From Amyelois transitella (taxonomy: Eukaryota; Arthropoda; Insecta; Lepidoptera; Pyralidae), in contig NC_083509.1 of assembly GCF_032362555.1 (NCBI RefSeq), positions 9,695,001 to 9,759,000 on the forward strand: a stretch of 64,000 bases of DNA. The letters are read 5' to 3'. Of the stretch, positions 31,704 to 46,700 are shown piece by piece. The translations under genes were made by a program, and so were the position numbers. The first letter of the stretch is position 1. Each line of letters begins with the position of its first letter. The notes beneath the pieces are model-generated. The model ran no database searches, had not been told where the DNA came from, and saw nothing but the letters and a program-made list of their open reading frames with translations.

Positions 31704-34700
31704 CTGACAAACAGTGTTACATTTATTTAAAGCCCACCAGTTTCATTCTTTATCACACTGCCGTTTATCCTCTTGAGGAGGTCAGGGCCTATAATTATGA
31801 TCCAGGATTGTAAGATAAATACGTTGCTACTTCTGTATTATACGTCTGTAATATTTTTGTTGTGTCTAAGTTTCGTAATAGTTGAATGACTTATGTTAGT
31901 TTCGGAATTATTTATTTTGGATTATTTTAAATGTACTTACTAAGTTCGCAAGGTTCTGTTTTGCATTCACATCGGAAGCCGCCGTCGACGTTAACACATC
32001 GCGCGCTAGAGTCGCACGTGTGGAAATTTTCAGCGCACTCGTCTACGTCTGAAATTCAAGAAGTGTCTGTCTGTCACAAGTGCCTTAACTATCGAGATGT
32101 TGGAAGTAAGAAGTATCTTCCAATTTATGTCTAGCATACCCATAACCAGGTAAGTAAAGAGCATAGATATTGGAAATTTACTTTGTCATGTCGTTTTTGT
32201 GTTCCAAATCTCTCACCTTCACAGTGGTCTTGTTGCGGATCCCTCCTGTATCCGTCGCCGCACACACAGTAGTACGAGCCGGGCGTGTTGACGCACAGCG
32301 CGCGCGGCACACAGGGCGCGTGCGCGGCGGGGTGCGCGGGCGGCGGGTGCGCGCTCGTGGCCGACACGTCGGGCGGGGCGGCCACGAGCGCGCACTCGTC
32401 CACATCTCGCTCGCACCGCACGCCGCCGAACCCGCGCGGACACGAGCAATGTTCGGGAGCCGCGCACACGCCGCCATTCAAGCAACCGCCTGTGCATATC
32501 GCTGTAATCAAAATTAATGCCTAGTCGATTTATCTGACATACATATATTTATTGTTTGTCCTGTTTAAGTTACAGCAGTTCCAAATTTAAGAAGGATAAT
32601 AACAATGCTTATCTGGGGAGCAATTTGACAAAACGTACAATATTAAGACATGAAATTATACTTGGAAATAGAAGAAGAAAAAGCAACTAGTTGGTCCCTA
32701 AAGCCAGTTAAAACATTTATTGAACCAATGGCAAGGAGGAATGGATTTGTTATTGTGAACCTAGCCTATTAAACTATTACAAAGATAATATAAATGGTAC
32801 TGACGTGCGCAATTGTACCCGTCGCCCGCGTACCCGTCGAGACAGCGGCACGAGTAGGAGCCCGGAGTGTTGGCGCACGCGGCGTGCTCGTGACAGCCGT
32901 GCGCTGCGCTCGCGCATTCGTCCACCTGAACAGTGCCAAATTACTTATTTTTGTCTAAGTGTACGAGTGCTTATTTTTAATCTAACTTTATCTTTCTTCT
33001 TTAAAGGAGATACTGATTGAGTGATAGAATCGCACAGCCCAAATCCAGCGAATCTCACTATGAGAAAATTCACAAAAATTCCCACAGGAACAGAAATAAG
33101 AGTTTCATTATGACGCAGGTGCTTTTTCTGGTTTTTTTATACGTTAAAATCTCGTCAGTAAAACTTACACCAAGAATTGCAAAAGCGAACATAATTTTCA
33201 AACAATTACAGATTTCCAAACACTATTTTTTATACAAAAAGTAAATTATAACAACGAAAAATAAAGTATAAAGAAAAATGTGGTATTATTATATAAAGGT
33301 GACAGACATACTCGTGGCCTACGTGATATTATCAGTCAAATTTGTCCTAAGCGAACTGCAGGATGAAACACATCAGCGGCGGTTAGTTAATCGTGTACAT
33401 AAAGATAATTTTAGTATAACTCAAGCGGAGCTGAAGGAAACGCTCGTATAATAATAAACAGCGGTAATATTCACCTCGACGCAGTTGAACTTGTCCTTTC
33501 TGATGTACCCGGGCAGACACTGGCACACGTAGCTGCCCACAACGTTGACGCACCTCGTGTTCGAGTGGCAATGGTGGCCGTGGATTCCGCCCGCCTCTTG
33601 ACATTCATCCACATCTGTGAGGGGTTAGAATTTTAAATGCAAGGTACAAGATCTGAGGATCAATCTATTCCGTGAGAAACAATTCTTTTTTTATTGATAG
33701 ATTTTTGTAAATAAACTATACTATTAACGCCGATGTTTTCCATGAGAGAAATCTCTACTCGCAACTAAATACATATAATACAAGATCCATGCTTAATAAT
33801 TGTTCGTTAAGAGTCGTTCTGTATTGTTTTCTGACTATCCCCAAAAAAGACGTAACCAGAGAAAATATGAGGCTATTTACAAAAAAAATTCTTGGTTCAT
33901 TTCTAGACGAGGCCTGTGAATCTTGGGAGGTTAGGAAAAAAGATTAAGAAGTGTATATAAATAACGAACCTTGACAAGTGAGGCCATCGCCCCGGAAGCC
34001 CTGGTTGCACGTACAGGTGTATTTGGTGTTGAGATTCATACAGGTGGCGTTCTCGTCACACGAGTGGCCCATGCTGCAGTAGTCCACGCCTGCAAAGTTT
34101 TCTTTTCAGTATAATATATTTAGTTTTAGGCAAACAAGAATCAGAAATCAGAAAAAGTTATTTTCTCATCATGCCCTGACCGGGATTCAAATCCGGGACC
34201 TCCCATACCACAGACGCTTGTCTGTGGTATGGGACATACTGCCGCTGCGCCACAGAGGCCGTCGAACATTCATATGGGTTCCGATCTTTAGTGGCAACTG
34301 CTCTAATCGAGAATTAATTAGAGAGAAAGACAAAGAAAGATAGTTACCCGGGCAGAACTTGCAGCACTCCCCGGGCACGGTGAACTGGTCGGGCGGGTCG
34401 CACGGCAGCGGCGGGCACGCCGTCTCGGGGTCCACGCGCGTGCACTGCATGTTCCCGTCGTGACAGACACATTCGGCGCACTCCTTGGGCACGAAACGCT
34501 CGCCGTGCTCGTATAAGTTGCCCATAAGTAAACAGTGTCCTGAAAATTAATTAATACAAATAAATGACAGATCTGTACTCCCCTCAAATATAGTCGAAAT
34601 GTGTGTTATCTTTTAAAAAGACGCATGTGCGTTTCGAAAGAAATATCGATACCTATACGTAGGTACTACTTAACATCTCTATTTGTTGTAGGTATTTATT

Positions 34701-37700
34701 TGTCGTTTTAATGTACCTGGCGCTGGGGTCACGACAACTAATATTAAGTGTGGCGGTTAAAGGGTTAATAAAATGCTCCAATAGATAATTCTCTTTCAAT
34801 TAAAATAAAAAATGAAATTGAAATAATAAAACCAAAGAGCGAAACGACCAAGGAACGAGTTCATTTATTTTCTTGTGTAAGTATACTCACTTAAACATGT
34901 TGGACAACATTCTCCTGGATGTAACACTGGATTCTTACAATCTGTTCTATCACACTCTACTGGCCTGCACGTTATCTCTCCGTGCTGAAATTCGGTACAA
35001 ATATTTTGTTACAATATTCGATTACAATATGTATATTATTTGTGCCGTATGGTTTCCGGCACTTTAGAATAGATCTACTCCATATCTTTCCCAAGGATGT
35101 CGTAAAAGGTTGTAAAGGGATAGGCTTTTAAACTTGAGATTCCTCTTGTAGGCGATGGGCCTATCACTATTTGAATCTTAATTCCATCATAAAGCCATAC
35201 AGCTGAACCTGGCCTTTCAACTAAGTCTTTTCAAGCCTGTTGTCTGTGTGTACCACGCAAGGGATATAAACGTAACTATATGTATGTATTACAATACCCC
35301 ACCCACTTTTGTAGTGTACTAAAAGTTCATGAAATATTTTACGTCAGAAAAGTTTCTTCAAATAATAACTTATAAAAAGATAGGTATTTAGTTAATGAAG
35401 TAAGTGAGCCTGGGATCCGCTTAAGATGACTGCTACCTTAGAGTGGGTAAGTCAGATATCTATTTATGGAAATAGGAGTTACCACGCAGGAGCATCGATT
35501 GCAGTCTCTTTGCCAAGTGGCGCCGTCGGCGTGGACGGTGCCGTTGGAGTAGCACGATTTCTGGCAGTCGCACTGTTCCAGCCGCGCCAGCCTCGCCTCT
35601 GTGCCTACCAACTGCGAAAACAAAATATTTCGTAATCATCAGTCGCCTTAAAATTCTCTTTGCCACTCAAAAATCAGATTTAAGTACGAGAATTCTGAGT
35701 TCGAAGGTACCTAGATTAATTTGAATTAAAAAGTTTTTGTTTTGTTTTGAAAATGAACAGCTTTTTATCAAGGAGTGCAGTGTGGTATATAATGTTTACC
35801 TTGAGAGAAAGGTCATGGATATGCGTTGTGAGCTCTTGCACTGTGGCCTGCAGTAACGCGAACTGTCCACAAGTGGGACACTCCGAGTCCAACCCCGGAC
35901 ATTGCGCCAGGTAGCCGTGCGGACCGCTCACTAGTCTCACGTCTTGAAGGGCACCCTGAAATTCAAACGACATAGGTAACGTTATGTAGTATTAAAAGTT
36001 TTATTTAAAGTGCAGAAAGTACTTTAAGCAAATTATTACAATTATATGTGACAATTTCGAGGAACATACCTTAAATAAAGAATGCTTGCTATTTCTCTGT
36101 CCCACCCATAAGGAGAGTTGTGGTTGAGTGAAGTTCCGGTCTGGCGGCGGGATGAGCCGGCGGTACAGCGGGTGGCAGTCCACCAGCAGCGTGGCCTGCG
36201 CGCCGGACACCGCCAGCGCCAGCCGGTGCCACGCGCCGTCCGCCAGCCGGAACGGGAAGGTCTCCACCCGCGCCGCCGCCGCGCCCGCCGCCACGTAGTG
36301 CAGCCGCACCTCGTCCCGCCGCCCGCTCGACTGCACCTCCAGGTACCTGCGCACCCACACCGCTGCACTATACTCGCTCTCGGAATGACTCCGCCGCGCC
36401 CGAGCGAACTGTTCCGAGGTACACATAAACAAAGCAAACAACACACATATTCCGCGAACGGGGCGCGACCGGCCGCGAGCGGACCTCGGCTCGCTCTACA
36501 TCTCAATATCGCTCGGCCAGGATAGGGGACCATGTACCTCGGAACGAATCGCGTTCGGTGCCGACCGAGTCTTTGACGTATCTGAGATCGCGAGATGCGA
36601 GCGTCTCTGTGTCCGACTTGGCGCTGATAATTTGGGAGAGACGTCACCGAACGACGGGCGACTTCGCGGGCGATCCCCCGGTAGGAGCGACGACCGCGGC
36701 GAATCGTCCGTCGTCATACATAAAACGAGACAATGCGGATTCCCATGTCGCTTGGAATGCAAGTGCGGAGGGCCCGGCGGTGTCCTCGGAGCGGCCGGCC
36801 GCGCATCTAACATTAACATCCAGATGAACATCGAGAGGTCGGTAGGGATGGACAGATACAAACACAACACGTCAAGACACAGAACACAAGACGGACGGCG
36901 GCGGTTCGCGGGCGCATGCAACCGGCCCGCGCACACATACATCCATGCAGAGGTCACAGTGAGCGCAATTAGGTCAACAGATGGATCGAGGAGGACATTC
37001 CGAGGCACAGGACATTCCAAGATACATGATTCTCCCCTATGCGCGCGCACGCATCGGGCGCTCGGCGCAATGCGTGCGCGCGCAGCGATGTTGAGATCTA
37101 GAACTCACCGTGAGGTCTCGCACCAACCCGCTCCGCTCCGCCACCGTACATCGCTCTCCGCCGCGGTGTGGCCAGATCATCTCTATCTCTCTACTCGACA
37201 TCAAATCAACAAAAGCATTAATATTTAACATGTACATTTATGAAAGATCATAAAAAAAACATAAAAATCATTTTAAAACTCATCTTATATCATATAGGTA
37301 CTTTTATAAAATCATTGTTAGATATAGAAAAAAATTACACCGAATTAGTTCAATATTTTCAAACTTATTTTTTTTTTTGGGTATTCCTACCTGTTATATC
37401 CGTGTGAGAAAGAGAGGATGGTGCCGGAGTTGGCCGGCTCCTGGCGCAGCGAGGCCAGCACGGTGAACTCCGGCGACCGCCGCAGCAACTCCGCCGCGCG
37501 CTCGAACGCGCTCCCTTCCACTTGTAGTGATCGCGAATCGCCTAAAACAAATTAAAATATTTTTAAATATATATATTTATTTATAAGTTTAATTTACTAA
37601 TTAAGTAGATCAAATTCTTATTTTCCTGGAAAAGAGCCCGGCGTCCACCTCGCTGTGAACCATCACAATCAGGATTGAGTAACAGGTAACCACGGTTCTG

Positions 37701-40700
37701 TATCGCCTCATATCAATCGAAAAAGATTATGCACTTTTAATGTAATTGTAATATTTCATATTTTTTTACTTACACAGCTTTAAAAACTGAACATAAGTGC
37801 TACGTGCGGCTAAAAACTTTGCTACGACGATACCGCTACGCTATAAAGCTAGAGTCACACTGGCCGGTTGTTCGTATTTATAATTGTATAATTTCTTTAA
37901 ATCGTAAAGTTTTTTTTTTACTCTAACTTGCACACTATTTAGTTTAGTTCGGGTGAGAATTTCGCTATGTCGTCGATGTAGATCCAAAGCCTAACCTAAT
38001 GCCGAAGACTGGAAAAAGTGCAGATAAAAACTGCGTGTGGGTGCGATTGACAAAATGGAAAAAATGGTGTCAATGTGTGAGTTTATATCGTGTTTGATTG
38101 GAACTATAAGCTATAGGAAATATGATTGACGGATATTATATTAAAACTTTTTAGTTTTAATAGGAGAAAAGGTACTTATAATTATATGGGAAATCAAAAG
38201 ATATATTTACTTTCAACCTTTCGCAGCGATTTTGCGGTGTAATAAATTGTGATAAAAATCAGTTTGCTTCAGTATCGTGATGTCGAGTCCTTGGCTCCAA
38301 CGATCGCTCATGCTGGCGATTTGCCAACTCTGCCAGACTTAGACCTATATTTTATGATTGCCTTTCACATAAACTTAATCAAACGTATTAAAAAAATTAG
38401 AAAGTAAAATATTAGAGCTGGGGTAAAATTAATTACTCTTTACATATGCAGAAAATAAAATAAAAACACAAAAAATAATAACTTACTTCAGTGATCCAAT
38501 TTATGTGAGAAATTTAAAAAAGACGATCACGTTCTTTCTTATCTTTAAAATCTACAACTATTTTTATTGGTGGCCAGTGAATTTAACAATTTATATATAA
38601 AAAAAAACAATCAATGGATTAGAGATAATATCTTTTAGCAAAGATAAGTAATCCAAAATCTCAATGACAATATCAAATAAAACCAAATAAATGGTATACA
38701 CGAATAGTGGTTTACTAAAAGTAGTACCCGTGAATTATAATTATTTTATACCAGTAGCCAATTTAAAGTATACCTATGCAAAGAAAGAACATATATTTAG
38801 ATCATGTAAGAATTGAGTGTGTAGGTTACCTACTTAATTTCAAAAACAAACAACACAAATAAATCAAGAAATTTTGTCCATACTGCAATGTGATTTGGAG
38901 ATCTCATTTCTCTGCCAAACGGTGTCCATAGTATTACTGCAATGCAGCGAAAGTTAATGTACTAATGTAGCTAAAGTAAATGTAAGGTAAATGTAGCCTT
39001 TCACTACACGTGTTTCAATTTTTGAGAGTGCTATTACCTTAATTAGTTAGTTTAGTAGGTGGTTGTTTCCAGAGTACGGTGCCGCAAATTTAACTTCCAC
39101 GTAGCTAGGTAATGAGCATATAATTTTTCAAATGAATTATAATGGAATAGATATCTAATGATCGCAAAAGTCCAATACCGTTTAATACTCTTCCCAGTCA
39201 AACCGCTGAACGGATTAAAATGAAACTTGATACAAATATATTTTCGACCTTAGAAAAAATTGATTATTTCTATGCGAACGAGAAAGAAGGGAATTAAACT
39301 TTAATGCGGGCGATGGTATTTTATGTACAAAAATGTTCTAAAGGGCGACTCAAAGAATCCATTGTTGCATGTTGTAACTTTCCTCTCTCAATAAAATTTA
39401 ATATATTATTTAAACCCCTAACGTGTATAAAACCGTGTTAAAAGAACGTTAATATAAAATAGTAGATGACATACGCATGCAACTACAATCAAACTCAACC
39501 GAATTGTGAACCTTTCCCTAATGTTATTCCAGCAACAGTCAAGTGAAATATGAAGCATTTTATGAGATACCCTTACCCTTAGCGTTACGCCAAGGGCTGC
39601 GCTTCCCAACTTATTAAGATCTTTATATTTTACGGTTCTATATAAGAACGATGGTCCATTTTAAATTGGTTGATTTTAGAACTAGAGACAGGCCGTGCAA
39701 ACTAATTGATATTAAATAACGTTTTGGGGTAGGGAGATGAAGGAAAAGCGATATTTATCATTTATGTGATGGCAGCCAGATTTGGCTGCAGTTTCGCCGA
39801 AAGATAATTGCCGTGTAATAAATTTTCCCTTTTGAAAATTGGTTATTACAATTTTTAAATTACTATTTGAATGATGTGTTTTCTGACATATAAAATAAAC
39901 AAACGATTTAAATTGATATCATACATATCTACCATTAGGCTCTTAAAGGCTAATTAATTTATTACACCCCATCGTTTTTTCCTCTGGATAATATATAGGG
40001 TAGTATAAACGGTTTGACTCGAAACCAAAAATCATTCGTAGCTCGTAGCCGTGCTACATCGTAGCTTGTAGCATTACATCGTAGCAATGTGCTGCATTCC
40101 TACTACCTGCAGTTATTGAAATAATTCTAAAATTTAACTGCCCTCTTGTTCAAGAACGAAGACTAGGGATATCTCATTACTTACATCTCGCTCTATCATT
40201 GAGATTAACCGCACAGTAAGAGAAAGAGAATGACACATATGTTCTAATCAAAGTTCGTGAATTCGTTCTTGAGAAATTCGGCTTTTTGTAAACCTAAGTG
40301 TGAGCGTATTCAACATAAATATTATATTAACGCAAACACATTCAAAATAACATTTAGGCAGAAAAATGAATACGAGCTTTGAATAAATATTGTAACAAGA
40401 ATTCCAGACACTATCCAATCTTCCCTACAGACTCATGGAATAATACTCGGGTGATCACAGTTATTTCCAGAGCTTACGTAACTGTCTTACTCATAATTCG
40501 GCAAAAGCCCTCAGACTTCCCTCAATCTCAGAAGATAGTGGGCGGGGTCAATGAACTTAAGACGCGTACGTAGAACTTTCTCTCAGAATTACGTCATCAC
40601 TTTTTCAAATTTATACAAAGTGCCATTATTGTGATTGAAAATTGTAACGCTGAAAAATAGTTTTTTCCATAAAACATAAAATGTGTATTCCATGCACATA

Positions 40701-43700
40701 AATTTACACACGTTTCGGTATTTACTTTATATTATTTTTTTATTCCATACCTACATATAGTCACGTCTATATCCCTTGCGGTGTAGCAGAGCCAACAGTC
40801 TTGAAAAGACTGAAAGGCCACGTGCAACTGTATGAATTAAAATTCAAAAAGTGAGAGGTTGCTGTTATAGAATAATAATAATGGGCTGTACCTGAAAACA
40901 TGTAAATTAAGTTTTATCCAAAACGGCATCTATTCTTATTTCGCTTAATATTTAAAGTATGAAAGGCGTAAAAACCTTTTTTGTTTCACAGCCAAAAAAA
41001 TAAGGTTTTGTAATAATGAGTAAAAGTCTTGTGACTTTTGGTTTTGTCCACTCCGTAGGGGAAAAAACGTGTAAGCATATATTAAACAAATACATATTTC
41101 AGCAATTAAAAACACACCAACTCATTCGAAGGGCGGGTTAAAATTAATTATAGTAAATAAATTCCTACAACGGAATCAAATAGATACAATTTCCCTAAAC
41201 CATTTTGCACCTAATATAAAAGTTTAACATTTCCACAAGAAATGAATCTAAAGAAAAAACCCCTTGTTGCTACTGCACGGCTATGAATTAAATATGCACC
41301 CCTTTGAAATAAGCTGCTGTAATAATACTCGGGCTGTAAATATGGAAAAATATTTAGCCTGCCGAGTAGCCAGGCGACGAGCAGCACATTAAATTTTCAT
41401 TGCATTCATTATCAGCTAAGTTGGTACAGTCGGCTGCAGATTTCTTGCGTCTTATAAATTGAAATTTCATTATTTATTTGAACTGTATTAAAAAAAGATT
41501 CTAATTATTTCATTATAAATTAGTGTTAGTACCTGCCTAGTTTCGAAGTAAAAATTAATGATATAGAGAGCATTTTGCTTAAAAGGAGGCACCCGCAACT
41601 AGCTGCAATTGTGAACATTAAACATTATTCTTTTTATTCAGTGGTTCGTTTACGGATATTCTTATTAATTTTGTTTTATGAAAATTTATTACCTACATCA
41701 GAAAGGTAGGAAGGTGTAGGTCTGTTTATTCTTTATTTACAGGAACAAATTTTTTGCTATTTAATCATGAAGACATCTGTCCCTAAAAGCATTTCTCTTC
41801 AAGTTTACTGGTATTTTTTTTTAGTAAGGGGAAAGTTTTTGTATTGTTCAATTCATAATGCGTACGGGCATACGGCACATCCTGACTTGTGCTGAAGTTT
41901 TCCCTCGTCGGCGGTCGAACCCGGGCCCTTCCGCTCGATTTACCCTCGCCGCAGGGGGCTATTCCGTCATTCACGAACGATATTATTTCGTCACCCGTCC
42001 CTACACTGCGCACTTTATTACTCTCTCGTTAGATTTCGGCCACGTGGCTGCTTGACAGGCATTCGTCATTTCGCAGAATTAAACCAATTTACACATTCCA
42101 TATTGCAATTGTTGGAGCAAGTGGATAAAGTATTATTAATTTTAAATTAATTATTTAGAAGTTTTTACAATCTACATTAAAGCAAGTATTAAAAAAGTAA
42201 ATGTTAGGAAAATTTAAAATTACTACTTCATAAAATAATATATGCTTACCTAATATTTTATATAACTATATTGTTTTTTAATTGCATCTTCATGTTTATC
42301 AATTGATAATATATTGCTCTGTTAGGCAATAAATATTAATACTAGCAGTTACAATTGCACATTATCTGTCATGCTACCCTAATTCATGACCAAACACTCT
42401 ATTAATGAAAATACAGAGCGACAACTTGCGCGTGCTCCACGGACGTGTTCGGGGCTGTGATATCAAAAATAGAAAGTCTCAAATAATTTTCTTTAGTCTG
42501 TGTTGAGTGTTGTTTATTAATTAAATAAATAATATTTCGCGAATTAACTTGTATTTGTGTTAATAAATCGATCACATACCTAGATGTAAAAATTATTCAG
42601 ATTAGGACTAAACCACAGAAAAATCTGAATAAGTATGAAGTACTTATACTGGGTGTTGGATGTTTATCTATATAAGTATTTATAATAAAATATATTATAG
42701 TATAGTTGAATAAATATCTTTTAACACAAGTCTCAAACTTACTTCTCAAGCTGTGTAATTTGTCCCGTATATATTTATTTATGTATACATGAGGTTTTAA
42801 TAAAAATGTAAGTAATGAAATAAATATTTATTCTGTACTTTTATCATTTTGTAGCCGCCATGTTTTGGTTTAATTAAATCCCCCGAATGATTCAAATCTG
42901 GCGACACGCAAATATTTGCGAAGTCTGTGTAAACACTTTATAGGACCCCCGCGGTGAGTTTATTTATTGCCAATACTTTATCGCTCGTTCGCATATGGCG
43001 GATTTGTTCCAGTATTTCCCAGGAAATTACACTCATTCGGCGTAAAATTACTCTTTTCGTTATCAATTTGTAATACGATTTATTCATAATCGATTTATGA
43101 CCAAAATTTTATTTTGGACCCGAGAAGTTTGTTATTAATTAGATTTATATGGACTGTGTTTTATAACACTATCGTTTTTAGAACATCTATTTTCTCTGCT
43201 GTTTAGAGTATAGATACACAGTCGGTGACGTGAAATATTCGCTTGATTTATCAGCGATGCACACGTCATCCGGCTCATTGAACGAATCATTAGCATCAAC
43301 AAGCCTCAATGTAGTGTCACACATGCGGGTTTTATAAATATATTTTTTTTACAATTGAACTTATTCCATCACTCGTTTTTTTTTTAGATTTCAATTATTT
43401 AAAGGTATCTTTTTGCAGTTACAATAAGTTTAATTAATTAATGCGAAAAATACGTGACAGAAACAGTAACGTACACGTAACAGCCTTAGTACAAATCCAC
43501 CCCAGAGGTTAGAACACCCCAGACTGCAAGAACTAAAATTTTATTAAATTGAAGATAGATAGACCTACTCTATTTAAGAACAAAATTTTGACACTCATTT
43601 AGCCTAAAGACAGGTCCATCTTCTTTTAATAGAATGAAATAAAACTATTCAAACATTTTAAAATAAGTTTTCCATTGATTTTTAGCAAAGGCATAGGAGG

Positions 43701-46700
43701 GTGCATGACGCCTATTGCTTTGTTTCCCATGAAGCGCAACCCCGATTTCCTTGCTCTGTGGTGTATCCCCACTTGATAATACAGTTTTCCTGATTTAAGT
43801 GTCTTCAATCCACGAAAGAGGGATGGAGACGTCGTGACTCGACTCGAAGAAAGCGACACGCATCACTAGACAGGGGCTATATCATGCCAAAGATAGCCCT
43901 TTTAATATTTGATTGCGATTGACTGTACAGTTTGGTAAAGCTAAAACTATATTAAAAAATAATGTAACATATTTTTTTTTATGAAATATTTTGTGTCTAT
44001 AAGAATTTAATAGAGTTAACTACTTATGTTTCTATTACAAAACACGATTATGCTGCGATAGGATTACAAAAACATCAAAGAAATGCATAAAATATGCACG
44101 TTCAATTTTCTCCAAAGCGTAACCCAATTCCGAGTAATATTCAATTTCCTATTCTGGATCCCCAATGGGCAATCTGAATCCCAGGAGAGGCTTATAGTGA
44201 TTTCACACGAGCATGTAAATTGATTGTAATCCCCGAAGTCCCGAGTGACCATTATCGGAGTGCGGCGAGTGTAATCCCTCGGCAAATATCCCGCAATCCC
44301 TCATTGTAACCAGTGATTAACTTGCCTCGATGTCACACTAATTTGGTCAATATAAAACAGGGTTGTTACTTTTAAAGTTACGAATTTTAGAAATAAATAT
44401 ATTGAATTAAACATATTTTATTAAAACCACCTAGCAAGTACCGACCATATAATTTCATATTGGATACCTTCGTGAAGTAGTTTGTATTCATAATTTGGGT
44501 AATATTAATATTTTCCCCAAATTTGTTCTAATACAAAACGTTACCGTAATTAGTTTTTTTTTTTAATAATCATATCTTATCAAATTATCGGAATCACTTA
44601 CAAAAAGTCTTGATCATATTTTTATAGTTTGACACTCAGCGAAATTCACTCAAATAACTCGTTTCTGTTCGATGCGGGTATCATCATGACAAGATCAGCC
44701 CTGACATCGCCATTGGGCCTGCCTTCGAGTTTCACTCTCCAGTAACATAATCCCTGCCATTAGCCAGACGCGTAATTGTCCAAGGGTGTCAGCCCTAATT
44801 TGTGGGGATGTTGGGGGATCGATGTGCGAGCCGCATTGTCCCACAGACGTTCAAGTGTCAAACGTCAGAAACAGGCCGACGAGAAGTTTAGGCGGTGACA
44901 GCACGTTGATGTGTTAAATATTGCTGCAATTAACAATGTCTCTCTTAGGAACTATGCCTACATTTGATATGATTTACTGTTATAAAAATAAAAACTTTAA
45001 AAAATCATGCCGCTGGTTTAATGTTATCAAAAAATCTATGATAATTTAACTTCGCATTTACAAGAGTCAGTTACAAAATAAATCATGACTGGTACGTCAA
45101 AAATATAAGAGGAATCTTCGCTTAGGCTTAATGCATATTTCTTATGAAGGGAGTGCTAGCTCGATTCAATCATGTTATAAAAATTTCTAATTTAAACTGC
45201 GTATAGCGTACCCCTTACAAAATGTTTGTCACCTACATTACAAGTAGATTAAATTCGACGAAACAACGTTAAGTGTGTATTCATGAGTACTTCATATTCA
45301 TAGTTCAATGGTACTAGTGTTTCTAGAGTGTAGAACATTGCCTGCAGTATTCTGGCAGGCGTCCAGGCCACTCGGTTTGTTATGTCACTTACAAATGTAG
45401 GTCTTCCAATTGAAATCGCGTAACAGGCGTTCCCTAGAATTTGAAAACTATATGGATACATCGTAATTTGTAAAAGTCGTGTCTATTCTATCAATATGTA
45501 CCAAGATAACAATATAAAAGAGAAATCTTAAACCTGATCTAAGCTTGTATCTTATTTGAAAATAAACAAGTTGTAACGGTAACTTTCATCATGTTGAATG
45601 ATAAGTGTCCTAAAACAATACAATCAACACACATTTAGTTTTTGCAGCATTGGCAATTCTAGAAATAAATTTTCTCAGTAACGCAACCTCGAACAGCGGA
45701 GATATTACGTACAAATATTAAATAGAAGAGCTGTCAATGTCGCGGCAGGGTCGCTGCGCTGAATACTCGTATTGCTCATATTATTGTTGCAGGCGACTGT
45801 GTGACCTGTCTATCGATTCGAATACCTGTGTGTACAGGGCAGAGAAATCTTGCTACGGAAACACGTTACTTAAGCATAAGATTCATATTATTTTGTAAGT
45901 TTTTACTCACGCACTATGTATAAATTTAGTATTTCATCATCATTAAAAATGCAGTTTGTATAACAAACAATCAATCAGAGAAATCGATAATGAAATAGAA
46001 TGAAAGAAGATGCAGTCGGTAATTCTGATATAACAGTAAGAAAGAAAGAAAGAAAAATCTTAATTTGGTGCAAAAGGTGATATTTACATTCACCACACGT
46101 TACATTGTTCATAATAAAAAAATATGACAACAAGTACAGACTATTCATTTATCGCATATAATACACAGGTAACCAGCACAAAAGGCATACATTATTATCT
46201 ACCAGTCAACCATTTGGTCTGACAGAAAACTTAATATCAAACTAAATAAACATATTAAACTTTACATCAAAGTTTATACTTAATTTTTAAACCTGAAACG
46301 AACTAGGTGCGGCCGAAGACTACGAGTGTTACGAGTGTTGCCAGTAGCCACTAATGGGCGTGGTAGGTGGTATTGCACCTCAAATGGATTGCACATTCAG
46401 TCAGCCGGTGTTTACGATCCATAATGGATGGCAACCCGTTACTAATACGATGCTATATATGCCAGGTTTAACTTTGATGTTTTTATAAGTAAAAACAATT
46501 TATAATTCACAATTAAGTAGCAATAATAAGGACAGACTATTTTAGAAAGCTAGTATTGAAAAGATTTAAGATTACGTTCTTTTTTAAGAAAGTTATGTTA
46601 TAATGTATATTTATTATTTAATGACGGTAGAATTTTTACGAACGTATAGATATTGGTAATTTAGGTCTATTTGCAACAATTGTGTTATAAGGAACACATA

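Noticed and set aside
32170..32524. Several overlapping frames on both strands over the EGF exon
   Set aside because: Only the minus frame with [17 protein letters not shown] spacing matches an EGF; the others are GC-rich shadows.
36042..36647. 201-codon minus frame over the NELL laminin-G exon
   Set aside because: It overlaps the real exon 36346-36070 in another phase and is Arg/Gly/Ala-rich, as expected for a shadow of GC-rich coding DNA.
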